Source of the DNA: Thiothrix sp. UBA5583
GTDB lineage: Bacteria > Pseudomonadota > Gammaproteobacteria > Thiotrichales > Thiotrichaceae
Assembly: GCA_002425225.1 (NCBI GenBank)
Contig: DILV01000026.1
Coordinates: forward strand, 338,245 to 402,244
Length of the DNA stretch: 64,000 nt
Reading direction: 5' to 3'
Numbering within the stretch: the stretch's first letter is position 1; each line of letters opens with the position of its first letter. This document shows, in pieces, positions 1 to 10,602 of the stretch. The translations under genes and the position numbers were made by a program. The notes beneath the pieces were generated by a model, which was not told the DNA's origin, did no database searches, and saw only the letters and a program-made list of their open reading frames with translations.

Positions 1-54
1 TTTGCACTGACCCGTTCTTACCGTGGTCACGTTGCTGACAAGAAGTCAAAGTAA
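1..54 (+). CDS. rpsS: 30S ribosomal protein S19, C-terminal end (partial)
   Basis: The window opens inside a gene. Frame 1 reads 17 codons ending in the basic tail SYRGHVADKKSK before TAA at 52-54. This tail and the position just upstream of rplV match the S19 gene of the S10 operon. S19 forms part of the head of the small subunit. Only the last 17 residues are present, so the call rests on tail plus synteny. Confidence 0.85.
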   Translation, partial: FALTRSYRGHVADKKSK

Positions 55-63
55 GAGGTAGAG

Positions 64-396
64 ATGGAAGTTGCAGCTAAATTGCGCTTTGCGCGTATTT
101 CTCCTCAGAAATGTCGCTTGGTTGCTGATCAGGTTCGTGGTTTGCCAGTTGATAAGGCTTTGAATATCTTGGCGTTCAGCCCTAAGAAGGGGGCAGCTAT
201 GGTCAAGAAAGTTCTGGAATCTGCCATTGCCAATGCAGAACATAACGAAGGCGCGGATGTTGATGAATTGTGTGTCAAGACAATCTTTGTTGATCAAGGG
301 CCTACGATGAAGCGTATCATGCCGCGTGCTAAGGGACGTGCTAACCGCATCCTGAAGCGTACCAGTCACATTACCGTCGCTGTTGGCGAGAAATAA
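64..396 (+). CDS. rplV: 50S ribosomal protein L22
   Basis: 110 residues, the normal L22 length. It contains the family signature near the C-terminus ([17 protein letters not shown]). L22 binds 23S rRNA and its hairpin lines the peptide exit tunnel. A GAGGTAGAG Shine-Dalgarno stretch precedes the ATG. It lies 9 nt after rpsS and 9 nt before rpsC, in the S10 operon order rpsS-rplV-rpsC-rplP-rpmC-rpsQ. Confidence 0.98.
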   Translation: MEVAAKLRFARISPQKCRLVADQVRGLPVDKALNILAFSPKKGAAMVKKVLESAIANAEHNEGADVDELCVKTIFVDQGPTMKRIMPRAKGRANRILKRTSHITVAVGEK

Positions 397-405
397 GGTT
401 TTAGT

Positions 406-1098
406 ATGGGTCAGAAAGTACATCCAACCGGTATCCGTCTTGGTATCGCCGCTGATTGGCGCTCCAAGTGGTACGCTGAAGGCAAGGACTATGCCGATTT
501 CCTGTATAAAGATCTGGAAGTGCGGTCATTCCTGAAGAAGAAGCTGAAAGAGGCTTCCGTCAGTCGCATCCAGATTGAGCGCCCTGCCAAGTCCGCTTTC
601 ATTACCATTCACACTGCTCGTCCAGGTGTGGTGATTGGCAAAAAAGGCGAAGATATTGAGAAACTGCGTGCAGAAACGGCTGCCAAGCTGGGATTGCATG
701 TCAACAATGTAAAGCTCAATATTGAAGAAATCCGCAAGCCGGAACTGGATTCACAATTGGTGGCGGAAAGTATCGCCAGCCAGCTTGAGCGTCGCATCAT
801 GTTCCGTCGTGCCATGAAGCGTGCGGTCAGTAATGCAATGCGTCTGGGTGCGTTGGGTGTAAAAGTAAGTGTCGCAGGTCGTCTGAACGGTGCTGAGATT
901 GCCCGTACAGAATGGTATCGCGAAGGTCGTGTTCCGCTTCATACGCTGCGTGCCGACATCGACTACGCAACTGCTGAAGCGTTGACTACTTACGGCATCA
1001 TTGGCGTAAAAGTCTGGATCTACAAAGGCGAAGTCTTCGATCTGGAGCAAAAACAGCAAGCTGGCCAGAATCAGGGTCAGGCCAGAAAGAAGAAGTGA
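406..1098 (+). CDS. rpsC: 30S ribosomal protein S3
   Basis: 230 residues starting [13 protein letters not shown], the conserved S3 start. The KH domain motif [14 protein letters not shown] lies near residues 69-85, and the S3 C-terminal domain follows. The tail is Gln/Lys-rich. S3 sits at the mRNA entry site of the 30S head and has helicase activity with S4 and S5. It is co-directional with rplV and rplP with gaps of about 10 nt. Confidence 0.98.
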   Translation: MGQKVHPTGIRLGIAADWRSKWYAEGKDYADFLYKDLEVRSFLKKKLKEASVSRIQIERPAKSAFITIHTARPGVVIGKKGEDIEKLRAETAAKLGLHVNNVKLNIEEIRKPELDSQLVAESIASQLERRIMFRRAMKRAVSNAMRLGALGVKVSVAGRLNGAEIARTEWYREGRVPLHTLRADIDYATAEALTTYGIIGVKVWIYKGEVFDLEQKQQAGQNQGQARKKK

Positions 1099-1110
1099 TA
1101 GAGGTTTGAG

Positions 1111-1524
1111 ATGTTACAACCCAAGAGAACCAAATTCCGCAAGCAGTTTAAAGGCCGCAACCGTGGTCTGGCGCTGGCAGGAAGCAAAGTCAGTTTCGGC
1201 GATTTTGGCCTGAAAACGACTGAACGTGGTCGTCTGACTGCGCGTCAGATTGAGTCTGCACGTCGTGCGATTAACCGTTATGTCCGTCGTGGCGGTAAAA
1301 TCTGGATTCGCGTATTCCCTGACAAGCCAATTAGCAAAAAGCCGTTGGAAGTCCGTCAAGGTAAAGGTAAAGGGAACGTTGAATACTGGGTGGCGCTGGT
1401 TCAGCCTGGCAAGGTTCTCTACGAAATTGAAGGTGTGGCAGAAGAGATTGCACGTGAGGCGTTCCGTCTTGCTGCTGCCAAGCTGCCGGTGAAGACTACA
1501 TTTGTTTCCCGTCAGGTGATGTGA
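1111..1524 (+). CDS. rplP: 50S ribosomal protein L16
   Basis: 137 residues beginning [16 protein letters not shown], the invariant L16 start. L16 contacts the tRNA elbow in the A and P sites and is needed for late 50S assembly. The start follows an AGAGGTTTGAG ribosome site. The stop codon TGA (1522-1524) shares its last base with the ATG of rpmC, so the two are translationally coupled. Confidence 0.98.
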   Translation: MLQPKRTKFRKQFKGRNRGLALAGSKVSFGDFGLKTTERGRLTARQIESARRAINRYVRRGGKIWIRVFPDKPISKKPLEVRQGKGKGNVEYWVALVQPGKVLYEIEGVAEEIAREAFRLAAAKLPVKTTFVSRQVM

Positions 1525-1721
1525 TGAAAGCAGCAGAACTCAAGCAAAAGTCAGCTACCGAACTCAAGGCCGAGTTGGTTGAAAACCTGAAAGAGCAGTT
1601 TAAACTGCGTATGCAAAAGGCTGCTGGTCAGTTGTCACGTCCTTCTGAAGTGAAGCGTGTACGCCGTCAGATTGCCAGAATCAAGACAGTGCTTGCGGAA
1701 AAGCAGGCGGCAGGTGAATAA
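1524..1721 (+). CDS. rpmC: 50S ribosomal protein L29
   Basis: 65 residues, all helical and charged, starting [14 protein letters not shown]. An in-frame GTG one codon earlier (1521) is open, but the ATG at 1524 forms a TGATG coupling with the rplP stop and is preferred. L29 lies beside the tunnel exit and, with L23, forms the docking area for trigger factor and SRP. Confidence 0.95.
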   Translation: MKAAELKQKSATELKAELVENLKEQFKLRMQKAAGQLSRPSEVKRVRRQIARIKTVLAEKQAAGE

Positions 1722-1723
1722 CG

Positions 1724-1999
1724 ATGAGCATGAATGAAGAAGGCAAAGTTGAACGCAGTCTGATGGGGCGTGTTGTCAGCAACAAGATGGACAAGTCCAT
1801 TGTTGTGCTGATGGAGCGTCAGGTTAAGCATCCAATGTATGGTAAGTTTATCAAGCGTTCCAAAAAATATCATGTTCACGATGAAAACAATGAATGCCGT
1901 GAAGGTGATACCGTATTGTTCAAGGAATGCCGTCCTTTGTCCAAGACAAAGCACTGGACTTTGATCAAAATTGTTGAACGTGCTCCAGAGCAGGCATAA
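1724..1999 (+). CDS. rpsQ: 30S ribosomal protein S17
   Basis: 91 residues with the S17 OB-fold signature ([14 protein letters not shown], then [20 protein letters not shown]). It is a primary binder of helix 11 in 16S rRNA. It starts 2 nt after the rpmC stop; a second ATG at 1730 is possible. It is the last gene of the S10 operon in the E. coli order; the spc genes follow 17 nt later. Confidence 0.97.
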   Translation: MSMNEEGKVERSLMGRVVSNKMDKSIVVLMERQVKHPMYGKFIKRSKKYHVHDENNECREGDTVLFKECRPLSKTKHWTLIKIVERAPEQA

Positions 2000-2016
2000 A
2001 GGGACGGAAACATACA

Positions 2017-2385
2017 ATGATCCAGATGCAATCCATTCTGCAAGTTGCAGATAACAGTGGTGCCAAGAAAGTTATGTGCATCAAGGTTCTGGGTGGCTCT
2101 CACCGTCGTTATGCCAACATTGGCGACGTTATCAAGGTGAGCATCAAGGACGCCATCCCACGTGGTAAAGTCAAGAAAGGCGATGTTTACAACGCTGTTA
2201 TCGTGCGTACTGCTCATGGCATCCGTCGTAATGATGGTTCCAAAATCCGTTTTGACAACAATGCTGCTGTGTTGTTGAACAATAAACTGGATCCTATTGG
2301 AACTCGTATTTTTGGACCTGTCACCCGTGAGCTGCGTGGTGAGAAGTTCATGAAGATTATTTCTCTGGCACCTGAAGTGCTGTAA
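2017..2385 (+). CDS. rplN: 50S ribosomal protein L14
   Basis: 122 residues starting [21 protein letters not shown], the near-invariant L14 N-terminus. L14 forms part of the intersubunit bridge and is the binding site of the silencing factor RsfS. It opens the spc gene order. The gap to rpsQ is only 17 nt and holds a Shine-Dalgarno stretch (AAAGGGA), so S10 and spc are probably read through here. Confidence 0.98.
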   Translation: MIQMQSILQVADNSGAKKVMCIKVLGGSHRRYANIGDVIKVSIKDAIPRGKVKKGDVYNAVIVRTAHGIRRNDGSKIRFDNNAAVLLNNKLDPIGTRIFGPVTRELRGEKFMKIISLAPEVL

Positions 2386-2413
2386 GACTGCAACGACAGG
2401 AATAGGTGACAAA

Positions 2414-2731
2414 ATGCGCAAGATTCGCAGTAATGACGAAGTAGTCGTCATCACCGGCAAAGATAAAGGCCGTCGTGGCAAGATCATGCAGGTGTTGGCA
2501 GAAGGTAAAGTTTTGGTGCAAGGCGTTAACCGTGTTAAAAAACACGTTAAGCCAAACCCAAATGCAGGTGTTCAGGGTGGCATTGTCGAAAAGGAAATGC
2601 CGATGGATGCCTCTAATGTGATGCTGGTCAACCCTGCTACTGGTAAGGGCGACCGCGTTGGATTCAAGCTCCTGGAAGATGGCAAGAAAATCCGTGTCTT
2701 CAAATCCAATGGTGAGCGCGTAGACGCTTAA
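2414..2731 (+). CDS. rplX: 50S ribosomal protein L24
   Basis: 105 residues. The KOW motif near the N-terminus ([19 protein letters not shown]) is clear. L24 is one of the assembly initiators of the large subunit, binding the 5' end of 23S rRNA. It lies between rplN and rplE as in the standard spc operon. Confidence 0.98.
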   Translation: MRKIRSNDEVVVITGKDKGRRGKIMQVLAEGKVLVQGVNRVKKHVKPNPNAGVQGGIVEKEMPMDASNVMLVNPATGKGDRVGFKLLEDGKKIRVFKSNGERVDA

Positions 2732-2739
2732 GGTGTAAA

Positions 2740-3282
2740 ATGGCAAGACTGCAACAGTACTACCGAGATACTGTCGTCAAGGAATTGACTGACAAGTTTC
2801 AGTACAAAAACGTAATGGAAGTCCCGAAGCTAGTGAAAATCAGCCTGAACATGGGTTTGGGTGAGGCTGTCGGTGACAAGAAAATCATTGAACATGCCAC
2901 AGGCGATATGGCGAAAATTGCAGGTCAAAAACCTGTTGTTACCCTGAGCCGCAAATCTGTTGCAGGTTTCAAAATCCGTGATGGTTGGCCGATCGGTTGC
3001 ATGGTCACTTTGCGCGGCGAAAAGATGTATGAATTTCTGGATCGTTTGGTCAATATCTCCATTCCACGTATCCGTGACTTCCGTGGTCTGAATGCGCGTG
3101 CATTCGATGGTCGTGGTAACTACAACATGGGGATCAAGGAACAGATCATCTTCCCGGAAATCGAGTACGACAAAATTGATGCGTTGCGTGGCATGAATAT
3201 TACGATTGCTACCACTGCACGCACTGACGCAGAAGGGCGGGCGCTGCTGGAAGCGTTCAAGTTCCCTTTCAGACAGCAGTAA
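2740..3282 (+). CDS. rplE: 50S ribosomal protein L5
   Basis: 180 residues with the L5 signature ([26 protein letters not shown]). L5 binds 5S rRNA with L18 and L25 and contacts the P-site tRNA. In E. coli the rplE start region carries the S8 translational repressor site; an equivalent hairpin was not verified here. An AAGG sequence 8 nt upstream serves the ATG. Confidence 0.98.
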   Translation: MARLQQYYRDTVVKELTDKFQYKNVMEVPKLVKISLNMGLGEAVGDKKIIEHATGDMAKIAGQKPVVTLSRKSVAGFKIRDGWPIGCMVTLRGEKMYEFLDRLVNISIPRIRDFRGLNARAFDGRGNYNMGIKEQIIFPEIEYDKIDALRGMNITIATTARTDAEGRALLEAFKFPFRQQ

Positions 3283-3297
3283 GAGGAAAAAGATCTA

Positions 3298-3603
3298 ATG
3301 GCAAAGAAATCCATGATCGCCCGTGAAGCACGCCGCACTGCTGCTGTTGCCAAATATGCAGCCAAGCGTGATGCACTGAAAGCTACGATTAGCAATCCTG
3401 AGAGCTCCTATGAAGCTGTGCTGGATGCTGTAGAGAAGCTGCAAAAAATGCCACGCGACAGCAGCCCGGTTCGCCAAATGACCCGTTGTAACTTGACTGG
3501 TCGTCCGCACGCCGTTTACCGCAAGTTCGGTCTGTGCCGTAATAAGCTGCGTGAAGCAGCCATGCGTGGTGATGTTCCTGGTTTAACCAAGGCTAGCTGG
3601 TAA
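3298..3603 (+). CDS. rpsN: 30S ribosomal protein S14
   Basis: 101 residues, the long zinc-free type of S14. The C-terminal signature is [20 protein letters not shown], and the paired CxxC motifs of the short zinc form are absent. It acts late in 30S head assembly. The start follows an AGAGGAAAAAG site. Confidence 0.97.
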   Translation: MAKKSMIAREARRTAAVAKYAAKRDALKATISNPESSYEAVLDAVEKLQKMPRDSSPVRQMTRCNLTGRPHAVYRKFGLCRNKLREAAMRGDVPGLTKASW

Positions 3604-3617
3604 GGGAGAGAAACAAA

Positions 3618-4013
3618 ATGAGCATGAGTGATCCTATCGCTGATATGCTGACACGCATCCGCAATGGTCAGTTGGCAAGCAAGGCGAGTGTGACTTTCCC
3701 TGCCTCCAAGCAGAAAAAAGCCATTCTGGAAGTGCTGCAAGGTGAAGGCTATATCGCTGGTTTTGATGCTGGTGATGCTGAAGGCAAACCTGTCTTGACT
3801 GTAAAGCTGAAATATTTCCAGGGTAAGCCTGTTATCAGTAAAGTCAAACGTGTTAGCCGTCCTGGTTTGCGTATTTTCCGTGGCAAAGATGAGCTGCCAA
3901 CCGTCATGGGCGGTTACGGTATTGCCATCGTGTCTACTTCCAAAGGCGTCATGAGTGACCGCGCAGCCCGAGCAGAAGGTCAGGGTGGCGAAGTCATTTG
4001 CACGGTTGAATAA
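3618..4013 (+). CDS. rpsH: 30S ribosomal protein S8
   Basis: 131 residues starting [18 protein letters not shown], the canonical S8 start. The C-terminal rRNA-binding segment holds [14 protein letters not shown]8 binds helix 21 of 16S rRNA and in E. coli represses the spc operon. A TAAGGGAGAG ribosome site overlaps the rpsN stop. Confidence 0.98.
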   Translation: MSMSDPIADMLTRIRNGQLASKASVTFPASKQKKAILEVLQGEGYIAGFDAGDAEGKPVLTVKLKYFQGKPVISKVKRVSRPGLRIFRGKDELPTVMGGYGIAIVSTSKGVMSDRAARAEGQGGEVICTVE

Positions 4014-4027
4014 GGGCAGGCTTCAAG

Positions 4028-4567
4028 ATGTCAAGAATTGCAAAGAAAGCGCTGGCTCTGCCGAAAGGTGTGGAAGTCAGCATTAATGGGCAAAGCCTGA
4101 AAGTCAAAGGCAGTAAAGGCAATTTTGAATTTACTGTACATGACGCTGTGGAAGTTGCTCAGGAAGACAATGTGCTAAAGTTCCGTTCACGGAATGAGTC
4201 TGACAGCAGCGGCTGGGCATTAGCAGGTACAACCCGCGCACTTGCCAGTAATATGGTAAAAGGCGTCAGTGAAGGTTTTGAAAAAAAGCTGCAATTGGTC
4301 GGTGTTGGTTATCGTGCTCAAGCACAAGGTGGCAAGCTGAATCTGAGTTTGGGTTATTCCCATCCAGTAGTATATGAGATGCCAGAGGGTGTGACTGTCG
4401 AAACCCCAAGCCAGACAGAAATCATCATTCGTGGTATTGACAAGCAAAAGATTGGTCAGGTTGCCGCAGAGGTTCGCGCTTACCGCCCACCAGAGCCTTA
4501 CAAAGGCAAGGGTGTGAAGTATGCCGACGAAACTATCTTGCGCAAAGAGACCAAGAAGAAGAAGTAA
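4028..4567 (+). CDS. rplF: 50S ribosomal protein L6
   Basis: 179 residues with two L6 folds. The signature [15 protein letters not shown] lies at the C-terminus and is followed by a lysine-rich tail. L6 sits near the factor-binding centre and the sarcin-ricin loop. Spacing to rpsH is 14 nt and to rplR 11 nt. Confidence 0.97.
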   Translation: MSRIAKKALALPKGVEVSINGQSLKVKGSKGNFEFTVHDAVEVAQEDNVLKFRSRNESDSSGWALAGTTRALASNMVKGVSEGFEKKLQLVGVGYRAQAQGGKLNLSLGYSHPVVYEMPEGVTVETPSQTEIIIRGIDKQKIGQVAAEVRAYRPPEPYKGKGVKYADETILRKETKKKK

Positions 4568-4578
4568 GGTGGCATAGT

Positions 4579-4932
4579 ATGGACAAACAAGTATCCCGTA
4601 TCCGCCGTGGCAAACGCGCTCGTATGAAAATGCGTGAGTTGCGTGTAAACCGTTTGAGCGTCCACCGTACTTCCCTGCATATCTATGCACAGGTAGTGAC
4701 TGCTGATGGTTCTCAGGTTCTGGCTTCAGCTTCCTCGCTGGATAAGGATCTGCGTGCCAGTCTGGATTACACAGGCAATGTTGAGGCTGCAGCCGCAGTC
4801 GGCAAACTGGTTGCAGAGCGTGCGCTGGCAAAAGGTATTGATTCCGTTGCTTTTGATCGCTCCGGTTTTAAATATCATGGTCGTATCAAGGCGCTGGCAG
4901 ATGGCGCTCGTGAAGCCGGTCTGAAATTCTAA
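4579..4932 (+). CDS. rplR: 50S ribosomal protein L18
   Basis: 117 residues. The basic N-terminal arm ([15 protein letters not shown]) precedes the L18 core, which ends [17 protein letters not shown] as in most bacteria. L18 joins 5S rRNA to the large subunit with L5. Confidence 0.98.
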   Translation: MDKQVSRIRRGKRARMKMRELRVNRLSVHRTSLHIYAQVVTADGSQVLASASSLDKDLRASLDYTGNVEAAAAVGKLVAERALAKGIDSVAFDRSGFKYHGRIKALADGAREAGLKF

Positions 4933-4943
4933 GGATTAATCCA

Positions 4944-5453
4944 ATGGCAAAGGCAGAAAATACAGCAGCACCATCTGACGGTTTGCAGGAAAAGTTGGTT
5001 CAAGTGAACCGCGTTGCCAAAACTGTGAAAGGTGGTCGTATCATGAGCTTCACCGCGTTAACTGTGGTGGGTGATGGTAATGGTCGTGTTGGTTTCGGTT
5101 ACGGCAAAGCCCGTGAAGTACCAGCAGCCATCCAGAAAGCAATGGATCAGGCGCGTCGCAGCATGGTCAATGTTTCTCTGGTGGATGGCACACTGCAATA
5201 TCCAATCAAGTATGAACAGGGCGCTGCCCGTGTCTATCTGCAACCGGCCTCTGAAGGTACCGGTGTTATCGCAGGTGGCGCAATGCGTGCTGTTTTGGAG
5301 GTTGCTGGTGTGCGTAACGTACTTTCCAAGTGCATGGGAACTCGCAACGCAGGTAATGTCGTGCGTGCAACCATTGCAGCCCTCGGATCCATGCAGGCTC
5401 CTGAAATGATCGCTGCCAAGCGTGGCAAAACTGTTGACCAAATCAAAGGGTAA
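4944..5453 (+). CDS. rpsE: 30S ribosomal protein S5
   Basis: 169 residues. The N-terminal dsRNA-binding-like domain has [19 protein letters not shown] and the typical GYGKAREVP. The C-terminal domain has [20 protein letters not shown]5 is needed for decoding accuracy and lines the mRNA channel with S3 and S4. Confidence 0.98.
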   Translation: MAKAENTAAPSDGLQEKLVQVNRVAKTVKGGRIMSFTALTVVGDGNGRVGFGYGKAREVPAAIQKAMDQARRSMVNVSLVDGTLQYPIKYEQGAARVYLQPASEGTGVIAGGAMRAVLEVAGVRNVLSKCMGTRNAGNVVRATIAALGSMQAPEMIAAKRGKTVDQIKG

Positions 5454-5456
5454 GAT

Positions 5457-5645
5457 ATGACTTCCGCGAAACAGCTCAAACTGACGTTGGTGCGCAGTCT
5501 GAATGGCCGCCTGAAGAGTCATCAGCAGTGTGCACGTGGTCTTGGTATCCGCAAGATCAACAATCCGGTGACTGTGGTTGATACCCCGGAAAACCGTGGC
5601 ATGATCAACAAGATTTCCTACATGCTGAAGGTTGAGGAAGCTTAA
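5457..5645 (+). CDS. rpmD: 50S ribosomal protein L30
   Basis: 62 residues, the short bacterial L30, with [11 protein letters not shown] near the start and [21 protein letters not shown] in the centre. It begins 3 nt after rpsE. L30 is a late-assembling 50S protein. Confidence 0.96.
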   Translation: MTSAKQLKLTLVRSLNGRLKSHQQCARGLGIRKINNPVTVVDTPENRGMINKISYMLKVEEA

Positions 5646-5646
5646 G

Positions 5647-6084
5647 ATGAAATTGAACACGCTACAACCTGATATTGGTAGCCGCCCTTCCCGTACCCGT
5701 GTAGGTCGTGGTATTGGTTCCGGTCTGGGTAAGACCGCTGGTCGTGGTCATAAAGGCCAGAAAGCTCGTAAAGGTGGTTTTCATCAGCGTAAAGGTTTTG
5801 AAGGCGGTCAGATGCCAATGCATCGCCGTTTGCCAAAATTCGGTTTTACTTCGCGTATCGGTCGCCGTACTGAAGAAGTTCGCCTGAGTGAACTGGCTAA
5901 AGTTGCAGGTGACATCGTCGATATGCTGAGCCTGAAAGCTGCCAATGTAATCGACGCGCAAGCTTTGCAAGCCAAAATCATTCTGTCAGGCACAGTCGAT
6001 AAAGCTGTTACTGTCAAGGGTGTCGGCGTGACCAAAGGTGCACGTGCGGCTATCGAAGCAGCGGGCGGCAAGGTCGAAGAATAA
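5647..6084 (+). CDS. rplO: 50S ribosomal protein L15
   Basis: 145 residues starting [20 protein letters not shown]. The Gly/Arg-rich N-terminal extension ([19 protein letters not shown]) penetrates the 23S rRNA core. The frame is open back to 5632, but the ATG at 5647, one base after the rpmD stop, gives the conserved N-terminus. It lies directly before secY as in E. coli. Confidence 0.97.
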   Translation: MKLNTLQPDIGSRPSRTRVGRGIGSGLGKTAGRGHKGQKARKGGFHQRKGFEGGQMPMHRRLPKFGFTSRIGRRTEEVRLSELAKVAGDIVDMLSLKAANVIDAQALQAKIILSGTVDKAVTVKGVGVTKGARAAIEAAGGKVEE

Positions 6085-6096
6085 CGGACAATAAAT

Positions 6097-7446
6097 ATGC
6101 GCAAGAACCCGACAGGTTCCCTTGGGGGCTTTGGAAATATGGTTGAGATTCGCCAGCGGTTGGTTTTCGTACTGCTGGCGTTAATCGTTTACCGGATAGG
6201 TACTTACATTCCCGTGCCTGGTGTTAATCCTGCGGCAATGGCGCAGTTCTTTGACCAGAACAACGGTACTATCCTTGGCGTTTTCAACATGTTTTCGGGT
6301 GGTGCGCTGGAACGTCTAAGCGTGTTTGCGTTAGGCATCATGCCGTATATTTCTGCTTCCATCATTATTCAGTTGATGGCTACCGTTCTGCCTTCGCTTG
6401 AGCAGCTAAAGAAGGAAGGGGAATCTGGGCGTCGTAAGATTACACAATATACCCGTTACGGAACTGTGGTATTGGCACTCTTTCAGAGTGTTGGTGTGGC
6501 CATTGCGTTAGGTGGTCAGGATATTGGTGGTGGTCAAACGATTGCCCTGAATCCGGGAGTCAGCTTCATCATCACTACGGTTGTGACGTTGGTGACGGGT
6601 ACGTTGTTCCTGATGTGGCTGGGTGAGCAAATTACTGAGCGTGGTATTGGTAATGGCATTTCCCTGATCATTTTTGCTGGTATCGTGGCGGGATTGCCAG
6701 CGGCTGTCGGTGGAACGCTGGAGTTAGCAAATACGGGCGAACTGTCTCCTTTCCTCGTCATTGTTTTGATATTGCTGGTTCTGTTGGTGACTGCGTTTGT
6801 TATTTTTGTTGAGCGTGGTCAGCGTCGCATTACAGTCAACTATGCCAATCGCCAGCAAGGTCGCAAGATGATGATGGGACAGTCCAGTCATTTGCCGCTG
6901 AAATTGAATATGGCTGGTGTTATTCCGCCTATCTTCGCCTCTAGCATTATTCTGTTTCCGGCAACACTGGGGCAGTGGTTTGGTCAGGCAGACGGTATGG
7001 GCTGGTTGCAGGATTTCTTCAACATGTTGCAGCCTGGGCAGCCGCTGTATGTGTTGTTGTATGCCATTGCTATTGTATTTTTCTGTTTCTTCTATACGGC
7101 TCTGGTGTTTAACTCGCGTGAAACAGCCGATAATCTGAAAAAAGCGGGGGCGTTTATTCCAGGTATCCGTCCAGGTGAACAGACATCTCGGTACATTGAT
7201 GGCGTAATGACCCGTCTGACTGGTGTTGGTGCTGTTTATATTACGCTGGTTTGCTTGCTGCCAGAGTTTTTGATCCTGTGGTTCAATGTGCCGTTTTATT
7301 TTGGTGGCACTTCGTTGTTGATCATCGTGGTCGTTGTCATGGATTTCCTGTCACAGTTACAGGCTCACATGATGTCGCACCAGTATGAGGGCTTGATGAA
7401 AAAAGCCAACTTCAAAGCGCAGACACGCCCAGGCACAGTGCGCTGA
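6097..7446 (+). CDS. secY: Protein translocase channel subunit SecY
   Basis: 449 residues, normal SecY length, with about ten membrane helices spread over the protein. Recognisable motifs are the N-terminal [22 protein letters not shown] and the plug and first-loop region [28 protein letters not shown]. SecY forms the inner-membrane SecYEG pore used by SecA and by the ribosome-SRP route. It is the penultimate gene of the spc order, 12 nt after rplO. Confidence 0.98.
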   Translation: MRKNPTGSLGGFGNMVEIRQRLVFVLLALIVYRIGTYIPVPGVNPAAMAQFFDQNNGTILGVFNMFSGGALERLSVFALGIMPYISASIIIQLMATVLPSLEQLKKEGESGRRKITQYTRYGTVVLALFQSVGVAIALGGQDIGGGQTIALNPGVSFIITTVVTLVTGTLFLMWLGEQITERGIGNGISLIIFAGIVAGLPAAVGGTLELANTGELSPFLVIVLILLVLLVTAFVIFVERGQRRITVNYANRQQGRKMMMGQSSHLPLKLNMAGVIPPIFASSIILFPATLGQWFGQADGMGWLQDFFNMLQPGQPLYVLLYAIAIVFFCFFYTALVFNSRETADNLKKAGAFIPGIRPGEQTSRYIDGVMTRLTGVGAVYITLVCLLPEFLILWFNVPFYFGGTSLLIIVVVVMDFLSQLQAHMMSHQYEGLMKKANFKAQTRPGTVR

Positions 7447-7473
7447 TTTGATTACTTCCAAGAGGTTTTTATC

Positions 7474-7587
7474 ATGAAGGTTCGTGCTTCAGTTAAAAAA
7501 TTGTGCCGCAACTGCCGTGTTGTTCGCAGAAATGGCGTTGTACGCATCATCTGCTCTGATCCGCGCCACAAGCAACGTCAGGGTTGA
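7474..7587 (+). CDS. rpmJ: 50S ribosomal protein L36
   Basis: 37 residues: [14 protein letters not shown], then [19 protein letters not shown] and a short tail. Cys11, Cys14, Cys27 and His32 form the zinc site, so this is the zinc-binding (C+) L36 rather than the zinc-free paralogue. An AGAGGTTTTTATC site precedes the ATG. It ends the spc gene set; a hairpin and a promoter follow. Confidence 0.96.
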   Translation: MKVRASVKKLCRNCRVVRRNGVVRIICSDPRHKQRQG

Positions 7588-7627
7588 TTTTCTTGTGCTG
7601 CCTCGGGCAGTAGGCAAGAGACCAGAA

Positions 7628-7654
7628 AACCTCTGCTCAGGCAGGGGTTATTTG
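7628..7654 (+). terminator. Candidate intrinsic terminator or attenuator after rpmJ
   Basis: AACCTCTGC and GCAGGGGTT pair over 9 bp (one G-T) around a TCAG loop, followed by ATTTGTT. The U tract is short, so termination is likely partial and would tune alpha-operon genes relative to spc genes. Confidence 0.5.
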
Positions 7655-7683
7655 TTGATAATTGAAAGAGGTTCCGGCATAAT
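7655..7683 (+). promoter_or_regulatory. Sigma-70 promoter for the alpha operon
   Basis: TTGATA (7655-7660), a 17-nt spacer and CATAAT (7678-7683) form a strong sigma-70-type promoter. It sits just after the hairpin behind rpmJ and about 34 nt before the rpsM start. It would drive rpsM-rpsK-rpsD-rpoA-rplQ independently of spc read-through. Confidence 0.65.
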
Positions 7684-7716
7684 CGCCGGTTTTCCCGGTA
7701 GTCTGGAGAGATTTTA

Positions 7717-8073
7717 ATGGCTCGTATTGCGGGTATCAATCTTCCTGTCAACAAGCACGTGATTATTGGTCTGACAGCCATCTATGGTATTGGTCCTTCC
7801 CGTGCTGCGGATATTTGCAAGGCTGCGGACATCGTACCTAGCACCAAGATTCGTGAGCTGACAGAAGAGCAAGTTGAGCGCGTCCGTCTTGAAGTAGGCA
7901 AGTTCCTGGTTGAAGGCGATCTGCGTCGTGAAATTTCCATGAGCATCAAGCGCTTGATGGATATGGGTTGCTATCGTGGCATCCGCCACAGACGTGGTTT
8001 GCCTCTGCGTGGTCAGCGTACTAAAACCAACGCACGCACCCGTAAAGGTCCTCGTCGTCCTATTCGTAAATAA
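7717..8073 (+). CDS. rpsM: 30S ribosomal protein S13
   Basis: 118 residues starting [14 protein letters not shown], with the helix-two-turn-helix region [11 protein letters not shown] and the C-terminal arm [20 protein letters not shown]13 forms intersubunit bridges B1a/b and contacts P-site tRNA. First gene of the alpha operon order, preceded by CTGGAGAG. Confidence 0.98.
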   Translation: MARIAGINLPVNKHVIIGLTAIYGIGPSRAADICKAADIVPSTKIRELTEEQVERVRLEVGKFLVEGDLRREISMSIKRLMDMGCYRGIRHRRGLPLRGQRTKTNARTRKGPRRPIRK

Positions 8074-8095
8074 GAGATTGCAGGTAGAGTAAGTA

Positions 8096-8500
8096 ATGGC
8101 AAGACAGCCTAGAAAAGGTGCAACTGTTAACCTTCGCAAGAAGGTCAAGAAAACTGTCACTGACGGTGTTGCACACATCCATGCATCATTCAACAACACT
8201 ATCGTAACCATTACCGACCGCCAAGGTAATGCCCTTGCTTGGGCTACTTCTGGTGGTTCCGGTTTCCGTGGTTCGCGTAAAAGTACCCCGTTTGCAGCAC
8301 AGGTTGCTGCCGAGCGTGCGGGTAACGCAGCTAAAGATTATGGCTTGAAAAACCTTGATGTCGAAGTCAAGGGTCCTGGTCCTGGTCGTGAGTCTGCCGT
8401 CCGTGCGCTGAATAGCGTCGGTTTCAAGATCAATACTATTGTGGATGTGACGCCTATCCCGCATAACGGCTGCCGTCCACCCAAGAAACGTCGTGTGTAA
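8096..8500 (+). CDS. rpsK: 30S ribosomal protein S11
   Basis: 134 residues with [15 protein letters not shown], the [14 protein letters not shown] loop and the conserved C-terminus [18 protein letters not shown]11 lies in the 30S platform by the mRNA exit. It is 22 nt after rpsM. Confidence 0.98.
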   Translation: MARQPRKGATVNLRKKVKKTVTDGVAHIHASFNNTIVTITDRQGNALAWATSGGSGFRGSRKSTPFAAQVAAERAGNAAKDYGLKNLDVEVKGPGPGRESAVRALNSVGFKINTIVDVTPIPHNGCRPPKKRRV

Positions 8501-8517
8501 CGGGAGATAGGATAGTC

Positions 8518-9138
8518 ATGGCACGTTATATTGGCCCTACCTGTAAATTAAGTAGACGTGAAGGTACTGACCTTTACCTCAAAAGCCGTGGTGTTTCTCT
8601 GGAAAAGAAATGCAAACTGGACAAAGCTCCAGGGCAGCACGGTGAAAACAAGGCACGCTTGTCCGACTACGGCGTGCAGTTGCGTGAAAAACAGAAAGTT
8701 CGCCGTATTTATGGCATTCTGGAACGTCAATTCCGTAACTATTTTAAAGAAGCAGCACGTCGTAAGGGTTCCACTGGTGAAAACCTGCTGCAATTGCTGG
8801 AATGCCGTTTGGACAACGTTGTTTACCGCATGGGTTACGGTTCTACCCGTGCTGAAGCCCGCCAGTTGGTAAGCCACAAAGCTATCACGGTTAACGGTCA
8901 GAGCGTTAATATCCCGTCTTATCAGGTTAAGGCTGGTGATGTGGTTGCTGTCCGTGAAAAATCCAAAAAGCAAACCCGGATTCAGGATTCCGTCACTGTT
9001 GCTGAGCAACTGGGATTCCCTGCTTGGGTTGAAGTGGATGCCAAAGCATTGCAAGGTACTTTCAAGTCTGTACCAGACCGTAGTGATCTGCCGTCCGAAA
9101 TCAATGAATCACTGATTGTGGAATTGTATTCCAAGTAA
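8518..9138 (+). CDS. rpsD: 30S ribosomal protein S4
   Basis: 206 residues, the usual length. It starts [22 protein letters not shown] and has the S4 RNA-binding domain near residues 95-160 ([23 protein letters not shown]). It is a primary 16S rRNA binder and, in E. coli, the translational repressor of the alpha operon, acting on the rpsM leader. A GGGAGATAGG site precedes the start. Confidence 0.98.
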   Translation: MARYIGPTCKLSRREGTDLYLKSRGVSLEKKCKLDKAPGQHGENKARLSDYGVQLREKQKVRRIYGILERQFRNYFKEAARRKGSTGENLLQLLECRLDNVVYRMGYGSTRAEARQLVSHKAITVNGQSVNIPSYQVKAGDVVAVREKSKKQTRIQDSVTVAEQLGFPAWVEVDAKALQGTFKSVPDRSDLPSEINESLIVELYSK

Positions 9139-9164
9139 TCACTGATCAGCTTCGAGAGAACAAT

Positions 9165-10169
9165 ATGACCTCGAAAACAACAGAATTGCTGAAGCCCCGC
9201 AATGTCCATGTGCAAGAGGCAGGTCTAAACACCTACCGTATCACACTGGAGCCATTGGAACGCGGTTTCGGTCATACATTGGGCAATGCCTTGCGCCGTA
9301 TTCTGCTGTCTTCCATTCCGGGAAGTGCAGTGACAGAGGTGCAGATTGCCGGTGTTGTGCATGAATACACCAGTATCGAAGGTGTACAGGAAGATGTGGT
9401 TGAGATTCTGCTGAATCTCAAAAACCTTGCTATCCGTTTGAATGCGCGTGACGAAGCGACCCTGACCCTGAAAAAGAAAGGCAAAGGTGTTGTAACGGCT
9501 GCTGACATTGAGCTGGATCATGATGTTGACATCATCAATCCAGAGCATGTCATTGCGCATGTCACCAAGGATGACACCGAGCTGGAGATGAGCCTGACCA
9601 TTACTCGTGGTCGTGGGTATCAACCAGCTTCTGTGCGCCGTGGGCCGGATTCACCTGAGCTGCCGTTAGGTACTCTGGTGCTGGATGCCAGTTATAGCCC
9701 AATTACCCGTGTTGCCTACAATGTAGACAGTGCGCGTGTAGAGCAACGCACTGACATGGACAAGCTGGTGCTGGAAGTCCAGACCAATGGTTCTATCAAT
9801 GCGGAAGAAGCTATCGGCATGGCTGCGCAGATTCTGCAACAGCAGTTGGCGGTCTTTTTCGATCTGCGTATCGAAGAGCCTGTGCGCCGTGAAGAAGAAC
9901 AGCCGGAAATCGACCCGATCCTGTTGCGTCCGGTCGACGATCTGGAGTTGACTGTACGTTCAGCCAACTGCCTGAAAGCCGAGAACCTGTTCTATATCGG
10001 TGATTTGGTGCAACGGACAGAAACCGAACTGCTCAAAACACCGAATCTGGGCAAAAAGTCCCTGACTGAAATCAAAGATGTGCTGGCACAACATGGTCTG
10101 ACTTTGGGCACAAAGCTGGACAACTGGCCGCCTGCGGGTTTGGATCATCGTGATAGCAAAGTGGGTTAA
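9165..10169 (+). CDS. rpoA: RNA polymerase alpha subunit
   Basis: 334 residues. The N-terminal dimerisation domain shows [20 protein letters not shown] and the [14 protein letters not shown] region. The C-terminal domain from about residue 250 has [19 protein letters not shown] and [16 protein letters not shown], the UP-element and activator-binding helices. It lies between rpsD and rplQ as in E. coli. Confidence 0.98.
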   Translation: MTSKTTELLKPRNVHVQEAGLNTYRITLEPLERGFGHTLGNALRRILLSSIPGSAVTEVQIAGVVHEYTSIEGVQEDVVEILLNLKNLAIRLNARDEATLTLKKKGKGVVTAADIELDHDVDIINPEHVIAHVTKDDTELEMSLTITRGRGYQPASVRRGPDSPELPLGTLVLDASYSPITRVAYNVDSARVEQRTDMDKLVLEVQTNGSINAEEAIGMAAQILQQQLAVFFDLRIEEPVRREEEQPEIDPILLRPVDDLELTVRSANCLKAENLFYIGDLVQRTETELLKTPNLGKKSLTEIKDVLAQHGLTLGTKLDNWPPAGLDHRDSKVG

Positions 10170-10194
10170 CCACGGGTTTTGAAGGATATAGAAG

Positions 10195-10578
10195 ATGCGT
10201 CATCGTAATACTGGTCGTCAATTGAGCCGTAACAGCAGTCACCGCAAAGCCCTGCTGCAAAGTCTGACCAACTCACTGATCCGCTATGAAGCGATCAAGA
10301 CAACCCTGCCAAAGGCGAAAGAACTGCGCCGTGTTGCAGAGCCGCTCATCACTCGTGCGAAAGAGGATTCTGTCCACAATCGCCGTATTGCGTTCTCCCG
10401 TCTGCGTGACCGTGAGATTGTGACCAAGCTGTTTACAGAAATTGGTCCACGTTTCAAGGGACGCCCAGGTGGCTATCTGCGTATCATCAAGTGCGGTTTC
10501 CGTGCTGGTGACAATGCGCCAATGGCGTATGTTGCCTTGGTTGATGACGCAGAAGGTGCTCAGGCTGCTGCTGAATAA
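10195..10578 (+). CDS. rplQ: 50S ribosomal protein L17
   Basis: 127 residues, starting [20 protein letters not shown], with [19 protein letters not shown] near the C-terminus. L17 lies by the tunnel exit. An AAGGATATAGAAG site precedes the ATG. It closes the alpha operon and is followed by an intrinsic terminator. Confidence 0.98.
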   Translation: MRHRNTGRQLSRNSSHRKALLQSLTNSLIRYEAIKTTLPKAKELRRVAEPLITRAKEDSVHNRRIAFSRLRDREIVTKLFTEIGPRFKGRPGGYLRIIKCGFRAGDNAPMAYVALVDDAEGAQAAAE

Positions 10579-10602
10579 ACAGCGTGATTCCGTATCAGCA
10601 GG

